DNA of 64,000 bases, from the NCBI RefSeq assembly GCF_003259365.1, contig NZ_QLLY01000018.1, positions 116,167-180,166 on the forward strand, in the 5' to 3' direction. The DNA is from Streptomyces sp. PsTaAH-137 (GTDB taxonomy: Bacteria > Actinomycetota > Actinomycetes > Streptomycetales > Streptomycetaceae). Under the pieces are notes generated by a model, which was not told the DNA's origin, made no database searches, and worked only from the letters and a program-made list of their open reading frames with translations. Position numbers and translations under genes: made by a program. Positions 45,227 through 53,728 of the stretch are shown here, in pieces (the first letter of the stretch is position 1; every line of letters starts with the position of its first letter).

Positions 45227-45835
45227 TCAGGAGGCCGGGTCGGCCGGTGTCGTGAGGGTGCGCAGCAGCAGGGGCGTGAAGTTCTCCGTCAGGCGGCTGT
45301 TGCCGTGGATGACCTGGTGGGCGGTGACCCCTTCGAACAGGGCGATGAGCAGGCGGGCGAGTTCGTCCGCCGGGAGCGAGGGCTCGGCCCCCGCCCCGTC
45401 GAGGGCCGAGGCGAGGACGTCCGTCAGCCCCTGGGCGAGACGGTCCTCGTGGGCGGCCAGTTGCTCGGCGACGGCGGGGGTGCGGGCCGCGTGCAGGGTG
45501 AACTCCATGGAGACGAGGAACCATTGGCGCTCCTCGGCGGTACGCCCCGCGATGCGTTCACCGAGCCGCGCGATCGGATCCTGGTCCGGAGCCGCTTCCG
45601 CGCCCGAGGCCTCCAGGCCGGCCAGCAGCCGGTCGGTGTGTTCGTCGTACAGGGCGAGGAACAGCTCTTCCTTGTCCCGGTAGTTGGAGTAGAAGGCGCC
45701 TCGGGTGAGCCCCGCCCGTTCGACGATGTCGCTGATGGTCGTGGCGTGGAACCCCTTCTCCCGGAAAAGGGACCAGGCGCTCTCCGAGAGGGCGGCACGG
45801 GTCAGAGGCCGGCGTTTGGTCGGTGACTTCGGCAC
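45227..45835 (-). CDS. TetR-family regulator
   Basis: A 202-residue regulator with a TetR N-terminal domain (RAALSESAWSLFREKGFHAT, then GLTRGAFYSNYRDKEELF, about 14-60). The C-terminal half resembles the AcrR-type ligand pocket. It lies 90 bases behind the dehydrogenase gene on the same strand, so it is probably co-transcribed with it. The double palindrome upstream of the dehydrogenase is a natural binding site. GTG start. Confidence 0.9.
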   Translation of the reverse strand: MPKSPTKRRPLTRAALSESAWSLFREKGFHATTISDIVERAGLTRGAFYSNYRDKEELFLALYDEHTDRLLAGLEASGAEAAPDQDPIARLGERIAGRTAEERQWFLVSMEFTLHAARTPAVAEQLAAHEDRLAQGLTDVLASALDGAGAEPSLPADELARLLIALFEGVTAHQVIHGNSRLTENFTPLLLRTLTTPADPAS

Positions 45836-45925
45836 GTCGGGGCTCTTTCGGGGAGACTTCGCAGGCGGGGCGCGGTGCGTGGCCAGCCTAAGGGACCGCC
45901 GGACACGCCCCGGAACCCGCCACGA

Positions 45926-46798
45926 TCAGCTCGCGGGGTCGTAGTCGTCGTAGAAGCCGCGGCCGCTCTTCACGCCGAGGTGCCCGGCGTCCACATAGCC
46001 GCGCAGCAGCTCACGGGGGCCGGTCGGCAGGTGCGGGTTCTCGGCGGCGTAGTGGTTCTCGATGTCCAGGACGACGTCCAGGCCGACCCGGTCCATGGTG
46101 CGGAACGGTCCGGCGACCCCACCCATGTTGATCATCCACATCGCGTCGACGTCCTGCGGGGTCGAGACGCCCTCGGCGACCACGCACAGCGCCTCGCGCT
46201 TGATGGCCGCCCAGACCCGGTTGAAGATGAAGCCGGTGCTCTCGCGGCGCGCCTCGAAGGGGAAGACGCCGTAGTGCGGCAGCTCGCGCAGGAGCAGGTC
46301 GAGCACGGCCCGGTCGGTGCGGCCGCTCGACATCAGGTCGACGGCGCTCTGCGCGGGCGGCATGTAGAAGTGCATGTTGAGCACGCGCTCGGGGTGCGTG
46401 ACGTGGTCGATGAAAGCGCTCGTGGGGTACGACGACGAGTTGCTCGCCAGGATCGCGTCGGCGTCCGCCGCCCGGTCCAGGTCGGCGAAGATCTGCTTCT
46501 TCAGGTCCAGGCGCTCGGGGATCGCCTCCACGACCAGCCAGGCGCCGGCCAGCGCCTCGGCCAGATCGGTCGTCGAGGTCACGGTGCCGGGCGTGCCGCC
46601 CTCGATGCCCGCGGCGACCTCGGCCACGTGCTGCTCGACGTACGCGCACGCCGCCTGCCCGGCCTCGCGGACCGGGTCGTACACGCGGACCGAACCGCCG
46701 CGGGTGGCGAACATCAGGGCGATGCGGCGCCCGAGGGTGCCGGCGCCGATGACGGTGACCGGCCGGGACATCGGATCGGTGGGGAGGGTGAACGGCAT
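45926..46798 (-). CDS. 3-hydroxyacyl-CoA dehydrogenase family protein
   Basis: A 290-residue NAD-dependent dehydrogenase. The Rossmann motif is VTVIGAGTLGRRIALMFA (about 14-31). WLVVEAIPERLDLKK and LASNSSSYPTSAF match 3-hydroxyacyl-CoA dehydrogenase, and the C-terminal domain has TGFIFNRVWAAIKREAL. It probably works on a 3-hydroxy acid or its CoA ester. Next to acetoacetate decarboxylase, 3-hydroxybutyryl substrates are plausible. The start at MPFTLP has GGAAGAAG upstream. Confidence 0.88.
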   Translation of the reverse strand: MPFTLPTDPMSRPVTVIGAGTLGRRIALMFATRGGSVRVYDPVREAGQAACAYVEQHVAEVAAGIEGGTPGTVTSTTDLAEALAGAWLVVEAIPERLDLKKQIFADLDRAADADAILASNSSSYPTSAFIDHVTHPERVLNMHFYMPPAQSAVDLMSSGRTDRAVLDLLLRELPHYGVFPFEARRESTGFIFNRVWAAIKREALCVVAEGVSTPQDVDAMWMINMGGVAGPFRTMDRVGLDVVLDIENHYAAENPHLPTGPRELLRGYVDAGHLGVKSGRGFYDDYDPAS

Positions 46799-46878
46799 GA
46801 CGATCTTCTTCCAGGTTCTTCCAGTGGTGCGGGGCGGTGCCGCGGGGCCCGTGGGCCCGGATTTGCGGAGAACCACCT

Positions 46879-46914
46879 ATCGGATACATGGTGTATCCGA
46901 TACAGACTGTATCG
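46879..46914. promoter_or_regulatory. Two overlapping palindromic operators
   Basis: ATCGGATACA-TGG-TGTATCCGAT (46879-46901) and CGATACA-GAC-TGTATCG (46898-46914) share four bases. A further GATACA occurs near 46963. They lie between divergent dehydrogenase and acetoacetate decarboxylase genes and are likely bound by the TetR protein encoded at 45227-45835. Confidence 0.8.
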
Positions 46915-46999
46915 CAGGTTTCGTGCGTGACGTCGACCTACGGATGCCGACGCACCCCTGGCGATACAGGCAGCACGACAAGCAGCACAGGAGACCCCC

Positions 47000-47737
47000 A
47001 TGCGCGCCGAAGAGGTCCGCCGTCACGTCACCACCCCGCTGACCACGCCCGTCTATCCGCCCCGCGCCACCCGTTTCACGGACCGCGAGTACCTCAACGT
47101 CCTGTACCGGACCGACCCGGAAGCGCTGCGCGCCGTCGTCCCCGAACCGCTCGAGATCGACGAACCCCTGGTGCGGTTCGAGATCATGAAGATGGGGGAC
47201 GTCGAGGGCTACGGCCCGTACCTGGAGTGCGGCCAGGTCGTCCCCGTGCGCCTCGGCGACGAGCGCGGGGAGTATCTGCACGCCATGCACCTGGACAACT
47301 TCGGCGCCACCGCGGCCGGCCGGGAGCTGAGCGCGTACCCGAAGACGATCGGGTCCCCGGCCCTGTTCGCCGACCACGGCGCTCTCGTCGGCACCCTGGA
47401 CTACGGCACCCAGCGGGTGGCCACCGCCACGATGCCGTACAAGTGGGAACCCCTGGACAGGGAGCTGGCCCGGGAGCAGATCACGGTCCCGACCTACGCC
47501 GTGAAGATCGTCCCGAGCCTCGACTGGCGGCTCGACTCCTGCCGCCTCGTCCGTACCCGCATCACCGACGTCACGGTCAAGGCCGCCTACCAGGGGCCGG
47601 CCCGCCTCCAGCTGTCCGCCCACGTCATGGCGCCGCTCGCGGACCTGCCGGTCCTGGAGGTCGTCTCCGCCAGCCACATCGTCACGGACCTGACCCTGGC
47701 CCCGATGGAACCGGTGCACGACTACCTCGCGGCCTAG
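47000..47737 (+). CDS. Acetoacetate decarboxylase family protein
   Basis: A 245-residue protein of the ADC family. Lys115 in SAYPKTIGSP is at the same number as the Schiff-base lysine of Clostridium ADC; the second lysine (Lys116) that lowers its pKa there is threonine here, so the reaction may differ. ELSAYPKTIG and LDYGTQRVATATMPYK match the family core. Cytosolic. Divergent from the dehydrogenase with the shared operators. Confidence 0.88.
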   Translation: MRAEEVRRHVTTPLTTPVYPPRATRFTDREYLNVLYRTDPEALRAVVPEPLEIDEPLVRFEIMKMGDVEGYGPYLECGQVVPVRLGDERGEYLHAMHLDNFGATAAGRELSAYPKTIGSPALFADHGALVGTLDYGTQRVATATMPYKWEPLDRELAREQITVPTYAVKIVPSLDWRLDSCRLVRTRITDVTVKAAYQGPARLQLSAHVMAPLADLPVLEVVSASHIVTDLTLAPMEPVHDYLAA

Positions 47738-47801
47738 ACGATCTCCCGCGGCGGGCGACAATACTGACGATCACCCGCCGACCGGACCTGAAGGGGCGCG
47801 C

Positions 47802-48986
47802 ATGGCCATGGCACAGGACGAGGCCCGGCTGCGCCGCCATCTGGCGTCCGCCCTGCTGGACGACATCGACGGCATCACCGGGCGGCTGGTGTCCGACATC
47901 TGCGCGCACAGCGCGCTCTACGCCTCCGGCCGCCCGGTGCCCCTCGCCGACCTGCGCGCGATCTGCCGCGACAATCTCGTCCTCGTCATCCAGGACTTCG
48001 GCCGGCTGCCCGCCGGAGCCGCCGACTTCACGGCCGCGGCGACGGAGACCGGACGGCGGCGGGCCGGACAGGGCATGCCGCTGGACAACGTGCTGATGGC
48101 GTACCGGCGCGGGGGCCGCGTCCTGTGGCAGGCCATGACGGAACCGCTCAGGGGCCGCCCGGCGAGCGAACAGGACCTCGCACTGGAGGTCGCCGGAGCA
48201 CTGTGGGAGACCATCGACCGGTTCTCGACCGTGATGTCGGACGCCTACCGCCTCGCCCAACTCGAACTGCAGCACCGCCGGGAGTCCCGCCGCGGCGCCT
48301 TCTTCGAAGCGCTCCTGGAAGGGCGGGGCGGCGACCCCGCCGTGGCCGCCGCGGCATCCACCGCTCTGGGCATCCCGGTCAACGACTGCTACGTGGTCGT
48401 GGTGATCGACCAGAACCCCGCCGACCCCGCCGCCCCCGAACCCGTACTGCAGGAGGCGGACCTGTGGTCGTTCTGGCGCACGCGCGCCGCACGCAGTACG
48501 GGCCTTGTGCGCCTGGCGTCGTTCGATTCGGCGAAGCCGGCGGCCGTGCTGCGCGACGCGCGCCTGGGGGCTGTCGGCATGTCGCCTCCGTTCCGGAGCA
48601 TCGCCGACGCGGACACCGCGCTGCGCCTGGCGGAGCGCGCGCTCAGCACGGTGTTCCCGCACAGCGGCGAGGTGGCGGAACTCGACGAGCGGCTGGTCGA
48701 GGCGATGCTCACCCACGACGCCGAGATCGCCGACCGGATCCTCGCCCGCTATCTGGGAGGCGTCCCGGAGTGCGGAGCGGACGGCGTCCTGCTGATGGAG
48801 ACACTCGCCACGTGGCTGGCCACGGGCTGCTCGGCCCCGCGCACCGCCGAGCGCCTGTACTGCCACCGCAACACGATCCTGAACCGGCTGGAGCGGATCT
48901 CCGAGATCACGGGCTGGTCCATCGAGTCGGGTGAGGCGCGCCTGGGCTGGGCACTGGCCCTGCGGGCGGCACGCGTCCCGCGCTGA
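47802..48986 (+). CDS. PucR-family transcriptional regulator
   Basis: A 394-residue regulator. The middle domain (about 170-300) is GGDEF-like, as in CdaR/PucR proteins. The C-terminal helix-turn-helix (about 335-392) has TLATWLATGCSAPRTAERLYCHRNTILNRL and EITGW, the PucR C-terminal signature. It starts 64 bases after acetoacetate decarboxylase and could control it or an unlinked target. Confidence 0.88.
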   Translation: MAMAQDEARLRRHLASALLDDIDGITGRLVSDICAHSALYASGRPVPLADLRAICRDNLVLVIQDFGRLPAGAADFTAAATETGRRRAGQGMPLDNVLMAYRRGGRVLWQAMTEPLRGRPASEQDLALEVAGALWETIDRFSTVMSDAYRLAQLELQHRRESRRGAFFEALLEGRGGDPAVAAAASTALGIPVNDCYVVVVIDQNPADPAAPEPVLQEADLWSFWRTRAARSTGLVRLASFDSAKPAAVLRDARLGAVGMSPPFRSIADADTALRLAERALSTVFPHSGEVAELDERLVEAMLTHDAEIADRILARYLGGVPECGADGVLLMETLATWLATGCSAPRTAERLYCHRNTILNRLERISEITGWSIESGEARLGWALALRAARVPR

Positions 48987-49120
48987 CGCCCCGGCGTCTC
49001 GTCGGGCGATGTGAGTCCGCACAGGAACGGCTCGCCACGGTTGGGCGACTGCCACTGGCCGGTGACGGAGCGGGTCACCCAGGATGTGCGGAATCTGATC
49101 ACATCCACGGGAGGCCTGTG

Positions 49121-50097
49121 ATGGGAGAGACGTTCCGGCGCGCGCTGATGGTCGCCGCGACGACGGGCATGGCGCTGACGTTCCTGACGGACGGAGCGGT
49201 CGCCGCCGCGGGACACGACGAGCGGGGCACCTACATCAACGCCGCGGGCAAGGTGGAGTACCAGGTGCACCTGCCGCCCGGGTACCGGCCCGGGAAGTGG
49301 TGGCGCTGCACGGCTGCGGCATGACCGGCTTCGCCGAGAACTCGATGAAGGACATGACCCGGTTCGACCGGCTGGCCGACGCCAAGGGGTTCATCGTCGT
49401 CTATCCGTCACAGGATCCCTGGCGCAACCTGCTCCGCTGCTGGAACGCGATCGAGCCCGCGCACCAGCACCGGGGAAGCGGCGAACCCTCCTTGATCGCG
49501 GGGCTCACGCGCGAGGTGCTGACGAACTATCACGCCGATGGCGCAAGGGTGCACGTCGCCGGAGCCTCGTCCGGCGCCGGGCTCGCGGTCGTCATGGCGG
49601 CGGCCTATCCGGACGTCTACGCCTCCGCGGCCTCCCTGGCCGGCGGGGAGTACGCCTTCGACAAGGTCAAGCCCGACCCGGACGCGGTCAGCCCGGTGGA
49701 GACGGCGAAGCTCGCCCACGCCGAGATGGGACCGCGCGCCCGGCAGGTTCCCCTGCTCATCGAACAGGGCAGCGCGGACACGACGGTGCCGCCGTGGATG
49801 GCCGACCGGCTGGCCTCGCAGTGGGCCGCCGTGGACGATCTCGCTCCGGACGGCCGGCTCGACGGAGACGTGGACGACATGCCCGACGCCACCCGGCGCG
49901 TGGACGCTCCGGGGGAGCGCCCCTACACCCGCACCAGCTACACGGCGCGCGGCGGCGGACAGCCGCTGATCGAGAAGTACGACGTGGAAGGTCTGGCCCA
50001 CAAGTGGCCGGGCGGCGGCACCGGTTCGTACGCGGATCCGCTGGGCCCGGACATGACCTCCCTCATGTGGGACTTCTTCGCGGATCGGCACCTGTGA
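49121..50097 (+). pseudogene. Extracellular PHB-depolymerase-like esterase, frameshifted
   Basis: Two overlapping frames together make one secreted esterase of the LpqC/PHB depolymerase family. The first frame (from ATG 49121, with GGGAGG upstream) gives a Sec signal and reaches LPPGYRPGKW; it then runs into a stop at 49322. The second frame continues with VALHGCGMTGFAEN, the family's oxyanion stretch, then GASSGAG (Ser), GSADTTVP (Asp) and LAHKWPGG (His). Family proteins have about four extra residues between PPGYRPG and VVALHGC, so a small non-triplet deletion near 49295 is likely. Either a broken gene or a sequencing error. Confidence 0.75.
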
Positions 50098-51010
50098 GGG
50101 ACTGCCGCGGCGCCGGGAAGGCGGCCAGGCTCGCCTCCAGATCGTCCAGCGCCCTGCGCGCCGTGGCGATCCGGGCGCGTACCTCCTCCTCGGAAGCCGT
50201 CGCCGCGGCAGGCTCGTCGGACCGGGGCTCCTCGGGCCCGGACTCCTCCATCGCGCGGGCCTCGTCCAGCGACGTGATGACGACACCGATGAGGACGTTG
50301 ACCAGGACGAAGGAGGCGATGAGGACGTAGGAGGCGTAGTAGACGATGCTCCAGCGCGAGATCTCCAGGCCCCCGTGCACCGCGTCGCCGAGACCGTCCA
50401 GGGTCATCAGCAGGAACAGGGTGAGGATCGCGCGGCCGATCGACCCGAAGTGCTCGGGATTGTCGTCGGCGAAGAAGACCCAGCCCACCATCGCGTAGAC
50501 GTACAGCAGCAGCCCGCCCACCAGCAGGAAGCTGACGGTGCCGGGCAGGCTGCGGCCCACCGCGACCAGCACGATGCGCAGTTGGGGCAGGAACCGGGCC
50601 GCGCGCAGCACGCGGGACAGTCGCAGCAGGCGCAGCACGGTGGCGTTCTCGCGGACGAACGGCAGGAACGCGCACAGCACCACGGCGAGGTCGAACACGT
50701 TCCATCCGTCGCGCCAGAACGCGCGCGGCCGGTCGAGATGCGCGCCGATCCGCAGCACGATCTCGGCGGTGAAGACGGCCAGGAAGACGTGCTCGACCAC
50801 CTTCAGCTCGTCGTCGAACCGGTCGGTGATCCCGCTGTAGGTCTCGACGCCGAGGACGGCCGCGTTGGTGAGGATCACCACGAAGACGGTGACGGCGAAC
50901 CAGCGGGCCTCCGTCACGACGCGACAGCGGGCGGCCACCGCGGCGCGCCGGGAGGCCCCGGATAAGCGGATCGGAGGGTGGTGCGGATCGTGGATCGGGT
51001 TGCTGCTCAC
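50063..51010 (-). CDS. Voltage-gated-type ion channel (NavBac/CavAb-like)
   Basis: A 315-residue membrane protein with a voltage-sensor-pore layout of six segments. S4 carries the arginine row VLRLLRLSRVLRAARFL. The pore has TLFLLMTLDGLGDAVHGG, where TLDGLGD is at the position of the selectivity filter (TLESWAS in NaChBac). S6 is IVYYASYVLIASFVLVNVLIGVVI. After it comes a cytosolic C-terminal coiled coil rich in E/R (about 255-290). It forms a tetramer in known members. Overlaps the end of the esterase gene by 35 bases on the other strand. Confidence 0.88.
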   Translation of the reverse strand: MSSNPIHDPHHPPIRLSGASRRAAVAARCRVVTEARWFAVTVFVVILTNAAVLGVETYSGITDRFDDELKVVEHVFLAVFTAEIVLRIGAHLDRPRAFWRDGWNVFDLAVVLCAFLPFVRENATVLRLLRLSRVLRAARFLPQLRIVLVAVGRSLPGTVSFLLVGGLLLYVYAMVGWVFFADDNPEHFGSIGRAILTLFLLMTLDGLGDAVHGGLEISRWSIVYYASYVLIASFVLVNVLIGVVITSLDEARAMEESGPEEPRSDEPAAATASEEEVRARIATARRALDDLEASLAAFPAPRQSLTGADPRRSPT

Positions 51011-51022
51011 AGGAATTGGATC

Positions 51023-52042
51023 TTACGCGGCCCGCGGGTGGGTGAGACGCGCCAAGAGGTCGTCCAGAGCGACGAGACCGGTGAGCCGGCCGGTGTCGTC
51101 GCAGACGACCGCCAACGAGGCGCGACGGGCGCGGAGTTCCTCGATGGCGTGGCCGACGGTGTCGGTCTCCAGCAACTCGGGCACGGGGCGGGCCAGTTCG
51201 CGGGCGGTCGTCGTGCGTCCGCGGGCCCGCGCGATGAGCGCGTCGCGGGCGTGGACGGAGCCGGTGACCAGGGATCCGTCACGGACCAGGAGGCGGCTGC
51301 GGTCGGTGGCGGCGGCCGTCGCGAGGACGGTGTCGATGTCCGCGTCGGCCGGTACGGAGGTGATCCGCGCGGCCGGAACCTGGAGTTCGCCGACGGGGGA
51401 GAGCGGTTCGACGAGGGAGCTGGTGATGAGCTCCGAGTCGTCCTTGCTGATCAGGCCGAGCCGCTCCGACTCGGCGACGAGATCGGTGAGTTGCTCGCGG
51501 TTGTGGACCTCGGCGAGCTCGTCGCGCGGGGTGACACGGCACAGGCGTACCAGCGCGTTGCTGATGCGGTTGAGGATCCGGATCAGCGGGCGGACCGTCT
51601 TGACCAGCGCGCGGAACGGCGGCGCGAGGAGCATCGCCGACCGCTCGGGGTGCGCGATGGCCCAGGACTTGGGGGCCATCTCGCCGACGACCATGTGCAG
51701 GAAGACCACCACGATCATGGCGAGGGCGAAGGAGACGCCGTAGCTGAGTCCGCTGGGCAGACCCCAGCCGTGCAACAGCGGATCGATCGCGTGGGAGATG
51801 GCGGGCTTGGAGATCGATCCGAGGCCCAGGGTGCAGATGGTGATGCCGAGCTGGGCACCGGCCAGCATCAGCGACAGCTCGCGCATTCCGGCGAGCGCGG
51901 CCTTGGCGCCGCGCTGTCCGGTCGCGGCCGCCTTCTCCATCCGGTGGCGTTTCGCGGCGACCAGGGCGAACTCGGCGGCCACGAAGAAGCCGCTGCCGAT
52001 CAGGAGCAGGACGGTGATGAAGAGAGCCAGGGGGAAGCTCAT
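51023..52042 (-). CDS. CNNM/CorC-type membrane protein (hemolysin family)
   Basis: A 339-residue protein. The CNNM membrane domain (about 1-190) includes AGAQLGITICTLGLG and GEMAPKSWAIAHPE, and a CBS pair follows (about 205-335). Members bind ATP in the CBS pair and export Mg2+ or handle other divalent ions. It is coupled to the next gene upstream by a 4-base overlap, so the two act together. Confidence 0.88.
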   Translation of the reverse strand: MSFPLALFITVLLLIGSGFFVAAEFALVAAKRHRMEKAAATGQRGAKAALAGMRELSLMLAGAQLGITICTLGLGSISKPAISHAIDPLLHGWGLPSGLSYGVSFALAMIVVVFLHMVVGEMAPKSWAIAHPERSAMLLAPPFRALVKTVRPLIRILNRISNALVRLCRVTPRDELAEVHNREQLTDLVAESERLGLISKDDSELITSSLVEPLSPVGELQVPAARITSVPADADIDTVLATAAATDRSRLLVRDGSLVTGSVHARDALIARARGRTTTARELARPVPELLETDTVGHAIEELRARRASLAVVCDDTGRLTGLVALDDLLARLTHPRAA

Positions 52043-53400
52043 GAGCGCGCCTCCTCGGCGGACGGGCCGATACCGGCGGGTACCCGGGTCAGATGGATCT
52101 CGTCCGGGACGTGGCGGTCGAGGCCGGTCACGTCGATGACCACGCTGTCGCCGTCGGCGAGGTCGAGGGTGAGGCGGTCGCCGATGGCCGGGAAGCGGCC
52201 GAGCCGGTCCACGATCAGGCCCGCCACGGTGTCGTAGTCCTCGTCCTCGGGCAGTTCGATGCCGGTGGCCTCGGCGACCTCGTCGATGCGGCGGCCGGCG
52301 TCGACCGTCCAGCCCGCGCCGTCCGGATCGGGGACGGCGAGCCGCGGCTCCCGGTCGCTCTCGTCGGCGATGTCCCCGACCAGCTCCTCGGCGATGTCCT
52401 CGTAGGTGACGATGCCCGCGACACCACCGTGCTCGTCGAGCACGACCGCGAACTCGTCGTCGGCCTCGCGCATCCGGTCCACCGCGTCGGGCAGCCGGAG
52501 CGTGTCGGGCAGAAGGAGAGGGCGCCGCGCGAGTGCGGCGGCCGTACGGGTCGCGTACGCGGACTGCGGCAGGGCCATCAGCTCCCGGACCCCCAGGACG
52601 CCGGTGACGTCGTCGGGGTGGTCGCCCATCACGGGGTACGTGGAGTGGCCGTGCTCGGCGATCAGCTCGATCGTGTCGGTGGCCGTGGCGTCCTTGCGGA
52701 CGAACACGGCGTCGGCGCGCGGCACCATCACCGCGTGCAGCGTCCGCTCGTTGAACTCCAGCGCGTGGTCGAGCAGCGAGGCGGCCTCGCGCGGCAGTTC
52801 GCCCTGCTGGTGGGACTCGCCGATGAGATGGCTCAGCTCCTCCAGGGTCGCGCCGTGATGCAGTTCCTCGACCGGCTCGATGCCGACCCTGCGCAGCAGC
52901 CCGTTCGCGGCGCCGTCGAAGAGCCGGACCACCGGGCCGACCACCTTGAGGTACGCGACCGTGGAGCCCGCGAGGGCCTTGGCCAGGCGCTCCGGGACGG
53001 CCAGCGCCAGGTTCTTGGGGGCCAGCTCGCCCAGCACCATCTGGACCACGGTGGCCAGGACGAACGCCAGGATCACCGCGATCGTCGTGACGGCCGCGTC
53101 CGGAAGCCCGATCCCGGACAGCACCGGTCGCAGCAGGGTCGAGACCGACGGTTCGGCCAGGAAGCCGACGATCAGGCCGGTGACCGTGATGCCGAGCTGC
53201 GCGCCCGACAGCATGAACGACAGCCGCTCCAGGACCGTCAGCGCCTTGGCGGCCTTCTTGTCGCCCGCCTCCGCCGCACGGGCGAGGGCGAGCCGGTCGG
53301 CGGCGACGTACGCGAACTCCTGGGCGACGAAGTAGCCGGTGCCCGCCGTCAGCACGAGGACCGCGAGCAGGCCGAGCACGGCGCTCAGCACGCGCGCCAC
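52039..53400 (-). CDS. CNNM/CorC-type membrane protein with CorC_HlyC domain
   Basis: A 453-residue protein with the same design plus a C-terminal transporter-associated domain: membrane part 1-190 (SGAQLGITVTGLIVGFLAEP, GELAPKNLALAVPE), CBS pair about 210-340 (FAVVLDEHGGVAGIVTYEDIAEELVGDI) and CorC_HlyC part about 350-440. The GTG start at 53400 is in frame with the conserved N-terminus. Two paralogues in one operon suggest a heteromeric ion exporter. The substrate is unknown. Confidence 0.88.
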   Translation of the reverse strand: MARVLSAVLGLLAVLVLTAGTGYFVAQEFAYVAADRLALARAAEAGDKKAAKALTVLERLSFMLSGAQLGITVTGLIVGFLAEPSVSTLLRPVLSGIGLPDAAVTTIAVILAFVLATVVQMVLGELAPKNLALAVPERLAKALAGSTVAYLKVVGPVVRLFDGAANGLLRRVGIEPVEELHHGATLEELSHLIGESHQQGELPREAASLLDHALEFNERTLHAVMVPRADAVFVRKDATATDTIELIAEHGHSTYPVMGDHPDDVTGVLGVRELMALPQSAYATRTAAALARRPLLLPDTLRLPDAVDRMREADDEFAVVLDEHGGVAGIVTYEDIAEELVGDIADESDREPRLAVPDPDGAGWTVDAGRRIDEVAEATGIELPEDEDYDTVAGLIVDRLGRFPAIGDRLTLDLADGDSVVIDVTGLDRHVPDEIHLTRVPAGIGPSAEEARS

Positions 53401-53728
53401 CCGCCCTGTGCCGTGCTCACGCTCGTCCGGTACCGAGCGTGGCGGGAGGGGCGGGGACGGGTCCCCGCAGAGTCCGTCGATCTGGCGGACAACGTGCAGC
53501 TCCTTCGCGCTTTACTTTCTCTTTGCCTTCATGTCGATAACGGCCGACACGACCCCGGTGTTCCCGATCACTGTCCGACGGTGCCGAGCCGGGCGCCAGT
53601 CGGCTGCGGGGCCGAGCGGGGCAGCGCGCACTCGCCAGGACGCTCCGACGGTGTCGGCGTTTAATGAACGTAAGCGTTCATCGGAGTCCGATGAACGTGC
53701 AGGGGAGCATCTCTCCCGGGAGCAGCAC
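53401..53728. other. 328-bp divergent promoter region
   Basis: No gene seen. It separates the CNNM pair (minus) from the MMPL exporter (plus). The part around 53500-53535 is AT-richer and may hold the promoters. A palindromic operator at 53664 is described separately. Confidence 0.5.
53664..53681. promoter_or_regulatory. Palindromic operator upstream of the MMPL exporter
   Basis: ATGAACG-TAAG-CGTTCAT (7-bp arms). A further half-site, ATGAACGT, lies 10 bases downstream. It lies about 50 bases before the exporter start. This form is common for TetR-family repressors of efflux pumps, but no regulator gene is next to it. Confidence 0.75.
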
